Of a stretch of 64,000 bases of DNA, positions 13,916 to 27,117 are shown in pieces. Each line of letters opens with the position of its first letter. Position 1 is the first letter of the stretch. This DNA is from Larus michahellis. Its lineage: Eukaryota > Chordata > Aves > Charadriiformes > Laridae. The position numbers and the translations under genes are program-made. The stretch lies in assembly GCF_964199755.1 (NCBI RefSeq), contig NC_133901.1:43989418-44053417 (forward strand). Reading direction: 5' to 3'. The notes beneath the pieces are model-generated. The model was not told where the DNA came from and ran no database searches. It saw only the letters and a program-made list of their open reading frames with translations.

Positions 13916-16900
13916 ACAACTGGAGATAGGAAAAAGCAAGCAGGGCACACGCTGCAGCTGTAGGGATTTGTATTAGCCATTGGAGAGAGGCCACACTCCC
14001 TCCATTCCCACCACCACAAGCCCACTGCACTGGAGAATTTTCTGAATAAAGAGAAATAGCGGGAAGAAACTGTTATAAATGAGAGATGTTAAGTGAAGTG
14101 AGACAAGCACACGTCTGCCCGCAGTACCCAATCTGACTATGGAACCAGTACCATTAGTTACTATTCCAGGCTACAGCAAACTTTTTTAAAAAATTGTTTT
14201 CCCCAATTTAGCCCCTAAAATTAAATCCTTGTAACTTTCTCTGGCCTAACTGCGAGAGAAAGAGTAGAGGAAATAACTAAACAAATCTCTCAAACTGAGT
14301 AACATTTTTCTAGCAATAATAGTGTTTTTTTGCCTCTAGCCACTTTGATTCCTTAAAAAGAAATCAGGTCTGCTTGAAAACATCACCAGCAGATTAGTCA
14401 ATGGCTTAATCTACCTACCTCATCCACCACACCTAGCTCAACCCACACCGAGGAGTTCGGAGGTACAGCCATGGGTCAAGAACACCCCAGCACCGAACAT
14501 CACAGGCTTTACCTGCAAATCCCTCTCTGGGTTTGCTCTCAAGTGTTTATTCCAAGCAAAAGTTTCTATTTGGAGCCACCTCTTTTTCTGATCGATAACT
14601 GCCAAGAAGAAAAACAAGGAGTCCTATTTTCAGAGTAGATCCCCCCACCTAGTTTTACAAAGTAGCACCCCTTTACTGACCTGGATCTGGCTTATATCCA
14701 TCTGAATATGGAGGAGGTTCACAGAGAATTTGTTCTACATCCTTATTAACACAAAGCACAGCTTTCCCAAAACCTCTCTTGAGCTCAGGCGAGACCCATC
14801 CTTCCCCCAGGCCTTGGCTTCCTCCAGTTCCTCTGTTGCAAACAGCCAGAGCCGCCCAAAAAGTCAGCCTCTTCCTTGCATCTTTGTGCCTGGCTAAATC
14901 CTATTGTAACAATGCTTATGAATAACATAACTGAAACAAAAACCCCAGCTACAAACCCACCAAGAACGAGTAAAATCAGAATTTTGTGAGTGGTTGCTCT
15001 TTTGCTGCCTGCCCACCTATAATTTTATATCTGACTGAGAAACAAGCTCTTCTATTCGAGATGAGAAAGCATTCAGAACCCATAGACATAAATGCAGTAT
15101 TTTAAGTAGTATTAAATTAGTAGCAAACCCTTCCTTTTATGGAGCAGCGCTACTGCTGAAACAGAATAGCTTCATGATCATCTCTGCTTCTTCAGCTGTG
15201 CTGGAGTGGAGACATTTTGCAAGTAGCCGAGCACTTCACTGTGATCTGCACATGCATACGCTCACCAAGCCCTAGCAAAAGAGATGCTTACAGTAAGGCA
15301 TAGTCTTATTTTGCCTAGTACCAGTGATACCCCAGTAAGCATTTTGCTAGCAAGAAACTGCAGTTTGCCATTAGCAGTAGATGTAACTTCAAATATAGCT
15401 TGAGAGGTACTTGTTAGAATTTCTAACAGCTTGCTACGGATCTGTGAAGAGTACGAATTAAAGTATTTAAATGGTTTGAGGAAAGTTTTTGTTCCGCAGA
15501 TGACTGCCTAAGCAAAGTGGTTTGAATTATTAGGATACAGATTGTCACAGGAAACTTCTGAAGCTGCATAATACACGCTGTAGCTTTGCTTCAGAAAGCA
15601 GCCATAATTAATGTGTCTTTAACAGTGGCAAATGGCATTCCATAAGCACATGAAATTTTAAGCAAGTATCAAACATGACTCTTACTGGGAATTTTATGAG
15701 GCACTCTTATTACAGTCTTATTTCTTACATTTGAAGTTGCACCCTTGAAAGTCAGCGTAGTTCCTCAGCACGTAGGCTGCTTTAGTGGATGGTTGGACAG
15801 TACGCAGTGCCTACCATGGCGTAAGCCACCCTCTAAATAGGCTTCAGATTTTTCCATTCTGGAAAGCAGCAGACAAGAAACTTCCAATTTACCCTCGGGT
15901 GAAAGGGAAAGCAAAGGAGATGCTCTCTTACCAAGCAGGTACATTTTCAAAATAATCAACCGTAGCTCTGAATGGAGCAAAAGCTTTAAGATAAAGCTAT
16001 GAGACTATTGTACTCTAATACCTTAATCCCTGCACAGTCTAATAAACTCAGTTGCTGTGTCATAGAGCAAGCAAAATAACTACTACAGAAAATATCCAGC
16101 ACAAACCAAAGTGGAAAGATAAAGAAAAAAAAAAAAACAACAACAGTCTTTCCTAACACAAACATTTTCTCAGAAATAGCACATTTAGGAAACAAACCTC
16201 CTGCCAGAACCGCTCCTCCAGAGCCGCCTCCTCTCAGCAGGACAGGACCCTCCTGGTGCAGGGACCCAAAGAGAAGACATCTGGAGCTGGGGCCACTGGT
16301 GGGGAGATAAAGGGTGTCCTCAGTGATTTCAGCTGTGACCGCAAACCAGGTGAATGGCTTCATGGAATGCAGGTGTGTGGGCTGCCTGTGGGCAGGAGCC
16401 TTACCTGGAGCAGCGCTGTACTCCTTAGCCCTGGGCAAGGGAAAAACCTTCTTATTAGGCTGATGGGTTTCAGCATCAAACTCATCCAAGCGCCGGTGCC
16501 CGGGGGATGAGGTGCCTGGAAGAGCAGCTTTGAACAGTAAAACACAGTTCTGCTATTTTGCGATGTCGGTGTGTTCAAAAGCACTTGGACTAACACCGCT
16601 GAAGTAAGGCAGATTTCAAGCAAAACCCATGCATTAGCAGAAGCCGAGTGACAGACTCAGACAGCTGTTCTGAGCTACACTAAAAAAGAGAAGAAAAAGC
16701 CCAAGCGTTAGCCAGGGCAGTGGGGTGCCGCAGGGCCAGCAGCAACGTGGGGGGAGCGGGGAGAGCCCAACGCAGGCAGAGTGGAGCTGGGGAGCCCCCG
16801 CAGCCCTCCCGGCCCCCAGCCCTGCACCCTCCTTCCCCTGCTGGGCCTCGGCTGAGGTTCGGGGCACTTGGCACGCTGTGAGCAGGGCCGGCGGTGGCTG

Positions 16901-17065
16901 GGAGCCGCAGAGGCTCAAGGCTTTGCCCGGGGGCTACCTGGCATCAGCTAGACAGGCGGTTTTGGGGGCGCTCGAGCAGAAAGTCTCTGGGGTTTGCATG
17001 ATGAATAAATGTGTCATGGAGCGGTTCAGCACAAACTGCTGGGGACATGTGTGAAAACACAACCC

Positions 17066-17340
17066 GGGGGAAGGGGAGGCACAAGAGGAAACGGCCTCAA
17101 GTTACGCCAAGGGAGGTTTAGGTTGGATATTAGGGAAAATTTCTGCACTGAAAGGGTTGTCAAACATTGGAACAGGCTGCTCAGGGAAGCGGTGGAATTG
17201 CCATCCCTGGAGGTATTTAAAAGATGGGCAGATGTGGTGCTGAGGACATGGCTTAGTGGTGGTTTTGGCAGTGTTAGGTTGATGGTTGGACTCAACGATC
17301 TTAAAGGTCCCTTCCAACCCAGACGATTCTATGATTCTGT
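17066..17340 (+). mobile_element. CR1 LINE, 5'-truncated 3' end
   Basis: This is the second CR1 tail, in the same subfamily style as the copy at 9962. It carries GGTTGGATATTAGGGAAAAT, CATTGGAACAGGCTGCTCAG, CCATCCCTGGAGGTATTTAA and CCCTTCCAACCCAGACGATT, ending in CTATGATTCTGT. The encoded fossil peptide includes NHWNR-like and [10 protein letters not shown] motifs. It lies inside a GC-rich patch. Open frames of about 165-180 codons on both strands here cross the element and are not genes. Confidence 0.94.
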
Positions 17341-20300
17341 CTATGCAAGGCTGGGAGGAGGAGTGGGCACCGCATCCTCCGGGGCTGCCCCAGTGGGGGG
17401 GTCCCAGGAGGTGCCACCATCCCAGCACCGTGCCCCGAGCTGGATGCAGGTGGGTGACACTGAGATTTTGCCCTGTCCCCACAGCCGCTGCTGGGACGCC
17501 TAGATCTGTCTCACTGTGTTCAGGTGGGAAGTCATTTTGCGAAGAACTTGTGCTTCTTTTTGCTGGGACACCAGAATTAAAGATATTGCCGCCTCTGCCT
17601 CTCTTCTTGCTTGATCCTCCCTGCGAGTGTGTTAATTTGGACACTTCAGCCTTTCTGCCTGGTTCATTTAGCCTAAAACTGAGAGGCTTGCAGGTAAGAC
17701 TAGAAGGATTGACTTCAGCAGCAGAAGACGTGGGCTTTCCAGGCAGGTGCCTCTGTGTGTGCCGAGATGCCAGAGACCCCTTGTCTCAGACTCCAGCTAA
17801 CCCCAGCCAGTCCTCCCACCAGCAAGGCTGAAGGAAGGAAGCTTTTGTCTTCAGACGGGTGAGTCTCGACCCTCTTTGTGCCTTTGCTAACAAACAAACG
17901 CTCTGCTTTTAAGACAGAGATGGCCGGCGACAGGAGCAGCACACCAATGCAACAGGGAAAAAGGTCTGAATTCAGTATCAGAGTAAAACTCATTCGTGAC
18001 ACTGAGTAGAAAAATGATACTGCTCATCTTCGCTTAGACATATGGTAAACCAACCTGGGTGCTGGGGGTATAAAAACGAGTCAAAATACAGATTGATTCT
18101 GAAATCAGTTCTTTTTTTATCCTTTAAAACCATGGACAGGAATGTACAGCTCCACAAAAACGGAGGCCAAACATACCGAACCAAAAACATTTCCTGGGAT
18201 GCTGCGTGACAGCTTTTCTAAGGTTATTTCCCTTTAACCAGACTCAAGTCTAAAAGCGGCTTCCATTTGCGGTTAAAATAACTGTGGTACACATTGCACA
18301 CTCCTTGAAACACAATCTTTGTCATAGGCACTATGATTTTTTTCTTCTGGTTTTATTTTTGTTTTTACCGGTGAAAAAATAAACACAGTTGAAAATAAAC
18401 ACCTTCTACCCCCTTCTTCAGTGTGTTTAGGCTATGTGGTTAAGTGGATAATCTCTCCAGCTATTTAGATGAATAAACTTTAAGTTGGAGCATTCTTTTC
18501 TGTGTTCTAAAAAAAGTTTGTGTACGTAGCTTTACATATATATATATATATATATTTTATTCAGAAGCCCCAAATCCAACTCAAGTGTTTATCAGTGATT
18601 TTATTGACAGCAGAATCAATTTTCTTGAAATCAAATAGTTGTCTTATTTCAGTGAATGGTTCAAGACTTTCAGCTGCTAAAAAGAAGGTTTCACAAGACT
18701 CGCCCTATGAATGCTCAGACTTCGTGTCCACGTTGGGTGCTGTTTCATGCATATCTGCAGATCAGTTTTAAAGTAAACCTAATTTTATGTAATATGGAAA
18801 AGATACAGTGATCAGTAAAGGAAAGCATGAAATCAGGTATAACTACAATAAAAGTTCGTCTATTTAAATGAAGCCTGATTGATTCTACTTGATAAGTGCT
18901 CAGCAAAAAGTCTGAAATATTGGGTTTGTGACCATTAAGACTAGTTCTGGGAACCAATCGTTCCACTTTTATTTCTGGACATCTTTATGTCCTTGACTAA
19001 ATAGCGAGGACTGAAAAACTATTTAACCGATAAACGAGGCACACGGTTTGCAAAGGCAATTCTTCCCTTGCAGTTATTCCAACTGTCCCAGCTGGATATT
19101 CACAGTGAAGAAACCACATTTCCATCACCTTCGTTCATTTTTTAAGTGCTTTTAGCAGGGGGATTTGCTCCAGGTGGCATCGGCCACGGGTGAGCGAGGG
19201 GTGCAGGGCGCTGCCTGGGCTTCTCCCGGCTGAGTGAGGAAGGCAGGCAAAGTGCTGCCGACCAGGCCCTACACGCAAGGATGGAAAGTTGCCCATGAGC
19301 TATAATGCCTTCCTAGAGCATGGGCGTTTGCACAGTGATGTGTTCTCGTTATTCTCTGAAGCCATCTAGAGACGGCTTCAACTTAACGTAAATGCAAAAC
19401 TACTCCGCTACTTACTGGAGAAACTGAAATGAAAATCACAACTTCGTTGCCAATCTATAGGGGGTTACGGAAGAGCCTTATTTTAAAGGATTGTGATTTC
19501 TAGGGGTTTTTTTCCAAGTCACCCTTTTATTTCACTCCTGGGAGAGTTTCTCATTTTTGGGTTAGGAGGCCTCCCCTGCTGTGAAACCCTGTTCCTCGCC
19601 TGACCAAGGGGCTGAGCCTGCAGGATGCTCCTTCACAGCCCGGAGCACTGCCTGCAGGGCTGGAGGAAGCACTGGTTTGTGCCGCTTGCCAGAAAGCCAC
19701 GCGGGGCTTGGTGTGACACCCACACCTCCGGCAGTGGGGTGGCACTGCCGCCAATGTCATAGAAATGTCCGTTATTCCAATGAAACCAAAACGGAGGTTA
19801 AGGGGAGTGGTAAACGCTGTCCTGAGCACTCTGAAAGTCCATCCTGAGACACTGCAAACCACCAACAATTTGAAACAGGCTACGAGTTTATATGCATCAC
19901 AGCCTGCAACTAAATGTGACCAAACCATACAGAGTCATCTTAGCATTACCAATCTGTGCAAATACTAGCAGAACTAGCTGGAAAGTTTTTTGGTAAGTAG
20001 CCCTTACTTCTACCCCTGTCCGCACTACAGAGAAGGCAGCGCACATCTCTTGCCTTGGCTTTACTTAATGTTTTAAGTGTTTTTATGCACATTGGCTCTT
20101 GGAAGAAAGAAGGTTTCTTAGGAAGAGAGACAGAGTAGATATAAGCATGCCCATGGTCAAAACCTGCTGAGAATAACCCTCCCCTGCCTGGGTGTCAGTT
20201 CCTCCTCCGAGGTCAGCATTTTAAAGACTTCGTCTCCTGAGCTGCTTTGGGAAAAACCCTGCCATCGTTAGCCGAGATGAAGATGCAGACGGGCTGAATT

Positions 20301-21310
20301 TGCCTTCAGTGCTTCTCTATACAACACACAGAGAAGCAGCGTAGAGAACGGAGTTTTAAAGATAGCTTTGTTAAATAAAACCGATAACGTGAAGGATCAG
20401 CCTGGCAGCTGATCCATGCTTAGCTGTGAACGCGTATGACTGCTGCAGAACAAGTACGGAGAGCTGTGCTTGTACCTAGTCTTGATTTTGGACTGCGAGC
20501 TCCAGCTCTGATCTGTAGGGGTGGAGGACCTCACACCACTGTCAGAACTGGAGCGGAGTGATCACAACCAGTTACTCCGGCAAAGACAGATCAGCGGTGA
20601 CAACTTTAAGAAGACTATGGAAGCAGCTCCAGCTCTGCAATAATGAAGGAGAATATGCAATGAAGTATAAACAAATGAGATTAGTTGGAATCAAACTGCT
20701 TTAATGCTGTTCCGAAGTTACCCTGATGGGCAGAGAGATTTCTGCTCGGATTGCTCCAGCTCAGGTGGTCAAACCATGAGCCACAGCCTCACACGCTGTA
20801 GATCAGCACTGCTGGTGGCACCGTACAACCTGACAGCCACGGAGAATCCCTCCCGTCGACTTTTAGTTCATATTATTTCATTTCAATTGAATGACAGGAG
20901 CCTTCATGGAAGTCAGTGCTGACACCTGCCTTTTGGTACAGTCGCTGTGGAGGAGCTGCAGACACCTCTGGGGCTGGGGGTGGGCCAGCTTTGGGAAGGA
21001 GCAGAGGTTAGCACTGCGGAGGTGGAAACCTGTGTCTTATTTCAGTCGGCTCAACCGCTGAGCCACCATAAATATCTTCCTCTGGGAGCCTCATTCCCTT
21101 CCCATTAACTGCGCTTTCAGTGAAACAGCTGCCACTTGTACAGCACCACAGTCTGACCTGGAAATTTTACATAGTCCATTTTTTCTTTGCAAATATATTA
21201 GTTTTATTTAGCTTTCCATGAAAACCCCAAGGTTGCCATTGATGTGCACGGGAATCTCCAGGATTTTACGGCAATTTCATACAAAAAAGAACTAACTTGA
21301 ACACGTTTCT
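17341..21310. other. Intergenic stretch, no gene recognised
   Basis: The first 300 bases are GC-rich and the rest is ordinary AT-rich DNA with an (AT)10 microsatellite at 18536. I see no supported exon, RNA gene or conserved family. Confidence 0.55.
18536..18555. repeat. (AT)n microsatellite
   Basis: Ten AT dinucleotides lie in ACATATATATAT..TATTTTAT. This is a pure simple repeat, likely polymorphic. Confidence 0.95.
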
Positions 21311-21411
21311 CAGAGAATGGTTAGAATGGTGTGGGTTGGAAGGGACTTTTAAAGGTCATCTAGTCCAACCCCCTGCAATGACCAGGGACATCTTTAACTA
21401 GATCACCAGAG
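21311..21411 (-). mobile_element. CR1 LINE 3' tail fragment, inverted
   Basis: The plus strand shows the reverse complement of a CR1 tail: AGAATGGTGTGGGTTGGAAG, GGACTTTTAAAGGTCATCTA, GTCCAACCCCCTGCAATGAC and CAGGGACATCTTTAACTAGA. Only about 100 bases remain, and they encode nothing. Confidence 0.9.
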
Positions 21412-24400
21412 AAATACAAAACACAGATCTTACCCATGCCCCCTTATTGTGATGTAAATCTAAATATTTGTAATTTAGATTTGTAACATCTAACTTTTCA
21501 AAAAATACTTAACAAAATACAAGCACTTCAAGTAAAGGTGGTTTTAAAAAATCATAGAAATTTTACTTTTTTTTTTTGAGAAGTCTCTGCTTCCAAAATT
21601 CAACACTTTAAATGATCCCAGAATTAGGAAATCACTAACTTTAAAAAAAACCCCTACTGCTGATGACCACAGTTTCACGGACACGAGAGAGATCTGAGAA
21701 AGAAATAAAAGTAAGGCAAGCTTCTCAGATGACGTGACTCCATCCCTCCTCAGTCCTGGAAAAAGCTGTGCCATAGCCAGAAGCTCCCTACCCTCTGTGA
21801 GAACCAGGAGAAGCTCCCTGCTTTCTTCTCCAGAAGTCCACAGCATGCTTCGTGCTGGGGTGGGGGCGTGGGGGGGACTGCGATACTTCTACTGGCTGCT
21901 TTTCCCCCATCAAGAACAGTCAAAATCTCAGCTATTTCTAGGACATTCGAGTTCAGCAGAGAGCACCAACCTCAGTATCGATTGGTAGGTTTTTGGAAAA
22001 TAGTCATCAAGTGTTTGTACCTCTTTTCTTTTTTTGGGATACTCATTTATTCTTTCCTGGAAGAGATCAGAGATAATATAAAGCCAATGGGTTTAACTTG
22101 ACTCAGAAAGCCAAAGTGAAGCCTATACTGCATTTCTGCCCTGCTTATGCTGAGGTATGCGATACCGGCCTCGGCTCTGTGCAGGAGTAAGCTTTACGTT
22201 GTGAAAGAAACATCATCTCAATGTATTGTCAAGCAAGGGAAACTCTAAGCCTGAATTCCTTAAAAAAAGGAGTTAAACGTATTACTGGCATGACTTAAAA
22301 TCTCCTCACTGAGTTTTCTTTCATTGCCCTGATGCATCTCGATAACCTTCAGCTACTACTGTTTATTTCAGAAAAAGCAAGGAACTATCTTTTTATTTTG
22401 GAATAATAATTATTCTTTATATTCTTTTCTGTTCTTACATTATTATTTGTGGTTTTAGTTTCCAAATATTTACACAACTGAGAGCTCTCATTCCGTAGTC
22501 CTTCAAAGCAAGACGTACATTAAACCAATAATATTTACCACATAACTCTTAATTTTATGAACTTTGGCGTTATTCGTATTACATAATTTAACATAATGCA
22601 TGTTAGAGGTCTTAACCTTTGGAGCCATTTTAGTATTAAAAGGCAGAAAGTTGCATCTGAAAACATATATGTATAGCTCAGGACGCTTCAGATGACTTCT
22701 GGTCTTTGGTACTCTGAAAGAAGTCAGAAGCTTCTGGCCTGAAATCTCGCAGTCGTTCCCAGTGCTGGGCAGGAGAACCCACAGAGGGCGGCCGGCTCGG
22801 AGACTGGAAACGTTGATAGAGGCAGACATGAAGGAACGGCAGGAAAATGCCTTGCAGCACAGGCTGCATAAATCCTTCTTCAAGGGCAAGATTTCCCATT
22901 AGTTCTACCCAAAGCAGACAAACGTAAGTGTATAAAATTTTGAACGTTTTAGGTCTTAAATTTACTCAGCGGACATCCCCAGCGTCCCAAACGTTAGGCT
23001 GTAAATTGTACTCTTGATTCTGAGGGCAAGGTAAAATTGAATGTGATGCTGAACCATCGCAAATTTAGTGATTTCAGTAAAACCAGAGTGGGCACAGGAG
23101 AGCACAGAAGCCTTGCAATGCAAGAGCAAGGAATAAGGACAAGAGACCACCAATGCCCAGTCACTATACTGACGTGGTACAGACCATGGTCACTGTTAAG
23201 GAAAAAAGAAATAAAAATTGCATGTAGGTCTCCTCCCGATGGTGTTAGAGAATATATTACTAAAAGCTACGGTACAAATACAGGATTTCCATGCCATTTA
23301 CATATATTAAACCCTACTTTATTTACATTCTTCTGTCATCAATAAACCCCTCTCCGTTATAGCTATAAAATGTGATAGTTCCTCATCAGAGAGAAAAAAA
23401 AAAAAAAAAAGGTTGTCTTGCTCTATTTTTACTTTATTTATCTGGGAAAAGTTTCACAAGAATAGCCTTGTTGAGTACTAGGAAATCACCCCTTGTTTAC
23501 AGGACGTTGACTGAAGAGGAGACTGATAAATCTGTTCAAGAAAGGAAGGGTCAGCGCAGCCTTTCGGTGTCGCGTGATCACTGCCTCTGCAGCAGGCATT
23601 GAAAGTAATGAATAGTAATAGAATTGTAATAGTAAAGAATCAAAACATAATTACCTTAGTTCCAAGGGACAGTACAAGCATGACAAACTTGGGAATTTCT
23701 GCCCCTTTTCCTTTTCTCAAATACTACCAACAAGGTCTATTAATAAAGTCAGGTAGTTTTACTTTTTGGCAGTTTCAACAGATAAACAACTCTATTGGTT
23801 TTTGCTATTAAGATGAAAGCACTTTTACCCCCTGCAGCGTACACTGCGGATGACTGTTTCCTCCTCCTCTGCAGCTTTCCCCAGTTCGGGGCTGCAGCCA
23901 GGGCTTTCCACTGCCGTTAATATATTCTGGGACTGTATTTCTTGCAAGAGACTACCAATTCCTGTGGCCCAATCGTCTAACTGCTATGTAACAAAAAAGA
24001 AAATAAATCCCACTTTATTAAGTTTACTGCTGCTGTAGCTATTTCATTTACACGTCATGTTTGAACTTTGCTATTTAAAATACTAAAAATCCTGCTTGAT
24101 ATGCTGATTTGGAAGTGCCAAGTCTAAAACCTGAAAACTGGGTGTCGCAGTTGTTTTCATGCGAGCAGACATCAAAATAAAGGAAGCGTAATCTTGCTAT
24201 GAACTTACGGTAATAATGCAGTACAAAAAGAAAAAAAAATTTGCATCACTATATTTTCAGCAAGATAAAGAACTATATTATTTTATGAATAATTTTTAAA
24301 TATAATTTGGATAAACTCTTGTTCTCTTTGAGGAAATCTAAAAGTCCAGCATCTGGACCACAAAAATGGACAGAGGTGGCCTTTAAGACTGTGTGTCAGA

Positions 24401-27094
24401 CAACACAGATAATGGAATCATTGACCTGTTGGGCTACTGAAATAAAATAAAAAATCCAAAAAGCTGAAAAATCTATACTAAATACTTGCTTTTCCCCCAA
24501 TCTGCTTGAAGATGGGCATTTAAATTCATGCCAAGATAATAAATCACTTTATAAAGCTCATTGTTTTCCCAAGCGAAAAACAGTTTATAGGGAAATTCCA
24601 TTTTATTGAAAGGCAATTGATTTTAATGCCGTTCTCAAAACAAGTTTTTATTCCAGGTCTGCTCCTTCAAGCTTTAGTTTTATTTACTGCAGCTAGGACT
24701 CGGAAAGAGTTCTTCTTTGGTATTAATTTTCATAATTTTTTATAAGACTAAGAAACGTTCAAGTAATGTCCAAAGTTCGACTAAAGGAAGCTGGGGATGA
24801 ATTGGGAAGAGGAATGCAGATTTTCTCTCTGCTTAGATAAGAATTAGACATGAATTATCTGATAGAACATTTTGATTCAGCAGCATATGTAGCATATCCC
24901 TGGTCATAAGCACATGCCATCGTCTCATTGTTTTTTTCAAAATTTAAACCTGAAGCTGCACATTTTTGATGAATAACGTTGGAATCAGCCACATGGTGGT
25001 GAGTTCATTGCTGTTAGCGCCTGGTCAGTGATGCTCAGCCCTTGCAAAAGACAGACCTGACAAACCCATCCCTCGGCCAATGCACCTCGCACCATATTCT
25101 AGTGAGGGCGTTCGCACACTGACACGAGTATGATTTCCATAAGCAAAACGAGGGTAGCTCCATAAATCAGTGTAGGAGTCCTTACATCATGTGGTAGGCT
25201 ACTAAGCTTTGCAGCACTACACTGGACATTGAGTAGAAGAGATATGGGACGTGATCCTCTATTAATATAAACTGTCGTTACTGCATCAACTACAGCAGCT
25301 GAGAGCGTGGCCGGGGGGCTAGATACCAAAAGAATTCTGAAGAGTTCTTCTTCCGTGGATGCATTTGTTGATCTAAACGGGATCCTGCAAAAATGAGAAG
25401 GTTTCAGCTTTGGGATGCACCGAAGAGTTTATCAGTGGTTAGTGCTATGAGATGTGCTCATACTCACCTACATTTCCTATTTCAAATGCTGGGATCATTC
25501 TATTGGGGTTTTTTTTAGGGTTATTTTGGATTGTTTTGAGGAAATTCTATACAGAAATTAAAAAAAAAAAAAAAGATGAGGATATACACCTCTCATAATT
25601 CAGCTCCACAGTGTTATGCTGAAGAGACACAAGCTTCCTCTGTTCAGTTCAGAGAAAGTTCAATTTATTTAATTAGCTGTTCTCTCAGTTTACTCAAGTG
25701 TAATACTGCGCGTGTGAATTTCCCCACCAGACTACACTTGGAACTTCATAGGTCAGATATAATTTTTAATTATGTTACAGGTAAACGACTGAGTTCAGAG
25801 CCTCTTTCAGGAGGATTACAGTCTGTTTCCAAGGCTGGGAACAGATGTAATTTTAGGAATGAACTGCATTTTGCACTGAATGGCATCCCTTCCGATCCAC
25901 TGAGTTCAACAGGGCCATAGGGGTCAGAAGTAAAGGAAAATTTGGCCTACCATTTCGGCTGTTTCAGTACAACTTTCTTTTTTGTCCTCTACATAATTAA
26001 TTGCCAGACCTCAGAGAAAATGTCATCCCATTCACTGTAAAATAGGAGGGTCCACGGAGGAAAACAGTTGCATTAGAGAAACACACAAACGGCATTAAGG
26101 CTACCTAGTTTGATGTTTTCAAACCTTTTTCTTTTCCTCTGCAAACAATGACAGTTTCAATAGGCTCTGAAGCGATACTCTTAACAAATAATACACTAGT
26201 CTGTCATATGGTTAATATTAACGTCTCTCTATTCAAACATGCTGAAAACTGAATAGGACAGTTAACATATAACAGTCACACATCCTTTGCTGAGTACAAG
26301 ATCGCATCTCTAACACGAACTGAAGATACCCTCACCATTTCAAATCTTCATCTGTCATTCAGTCAAACATTTCATTCTCTTAAATACATTGCTCTTCCCC
26401 TCTTTCTGGGTCTTTCGGGGGTGCTGAGTGAACACATTCTCTCCATAAAGGCATTGCTTATGATATGGTCCTTTCTTCAACAGAAATCTTGCCGTGTGTT
26501 TCCAATATATTGCCAAAAGTGAATTTGCCGAGCTTGGTAGGATTTGGGGTCGAGAAGGCCTTAAATCTGGATTGAAAAGATTTAATTAATTTTGGAATAT
26601 CTATTTGTGCAGGATTCTGCACTTTATCGCAGAGAGACCACCTCTTGATGAAATTAATGGTGAACAATTAATTGTGATCGCACTTCACAAATTATTGAAT
26701 CAGAGCTTTATAGAGTAGCCAGTTTTTATATTACAGGGATGTTCACAGGGCTTATGGGCAGAGGCAAGCTCACTTTGCTCATGCCCTGAGCTGGCGGGAT
26801 GTGAACGGTGTCGACAGAAAAGTCACACGACTGTAGAGATGCGAAGCTGAGCCCCACTTAATACACCTTTTGTCTTTCAGAGGGTTTATTTGGTGCGGGC
26901 TTGGGGCTGTACCCACCACAGGCACCTCAGCTCACGCGCAGCGAGACTGTGCCCAGCCACAACATACCGCAGAAACACGGCAGGTGAGACCACTCCTCGC
27001 GGTGACCCCACCTCGCGGCTACGACAAAAGCTCCGTGGCTTTGAAGAAGGGAGGCTGAACAAGGCGTGCCCCATCCCGGGCCATAAAGCATAGC
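21412..27094. other. Flanking DNA just beyond the NRG3 3' end, no gene recognised
   Basis: This is mostly AT-rich single-copy DNA with A-runs (about 23395-23411 and 25560-25574). A GC- and CpG-richer segment at 26880-27085 contains a possible plus-strand exon, discussed as a finding. No coding region can be supported. Confidence 0.5.
23395..23411. repeat. Poly-A run
   Basis: This is an uninterrupted A-run of about 17 bases after CAGAGAG. It has no retroposed gene attached that I can recognise. Confidence 0.85.
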
Positions 27095-27111
27095 TTGCCC
27101 TCAAATATATT

Positions 27112-27117
27112 TTTATT
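27112..27117 (-). promoter_or_regulatory. Candidate polyadenylation signal AATAAA (distal)
   Basis: On the minus strand the hexamer AATAAA sits in TGTGTGTTTTCAATAAAAAT, with an upstream TG-rich element and a T-rich flank, followed by non-repetitive sequence. It lies 1.85 kb past the NRG3 stop. The context looks like a genuine 3' end, but the hexamer alone is weak evidence. Confidence 0.35.

Larger units (their letters stand above)
10224..17065. other. Intergenic stretch, no gene recognised
   Basis: This is non-coding by inspection. It contains a poly-T/poly-A palindrome at 13709-13738, a small GGAGAAACCCC-type tandem repeat at 13871-13915 and a GC-rich patch from about 16690. A 167-codon minus-strand frame at 15986-16489 includes a low-complexity phenylalanine run from a poly-A tract and resembles no family I know. 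Confidence 0.55.

Noticed and set aside
15986..16489. 167-codon minus-strand open frame
   Set aside because: Low-complexity phenylalanine run from a poly-A tract, no known family, no splice partner; looks like chance.
17102..17831. Overlapping open frames of 180-181 codons on both strands
   Set aside because: They cross a CR1 tail and GC-rich sequence in which stops are rare; composition is not protein-like and neither matches a family I know.
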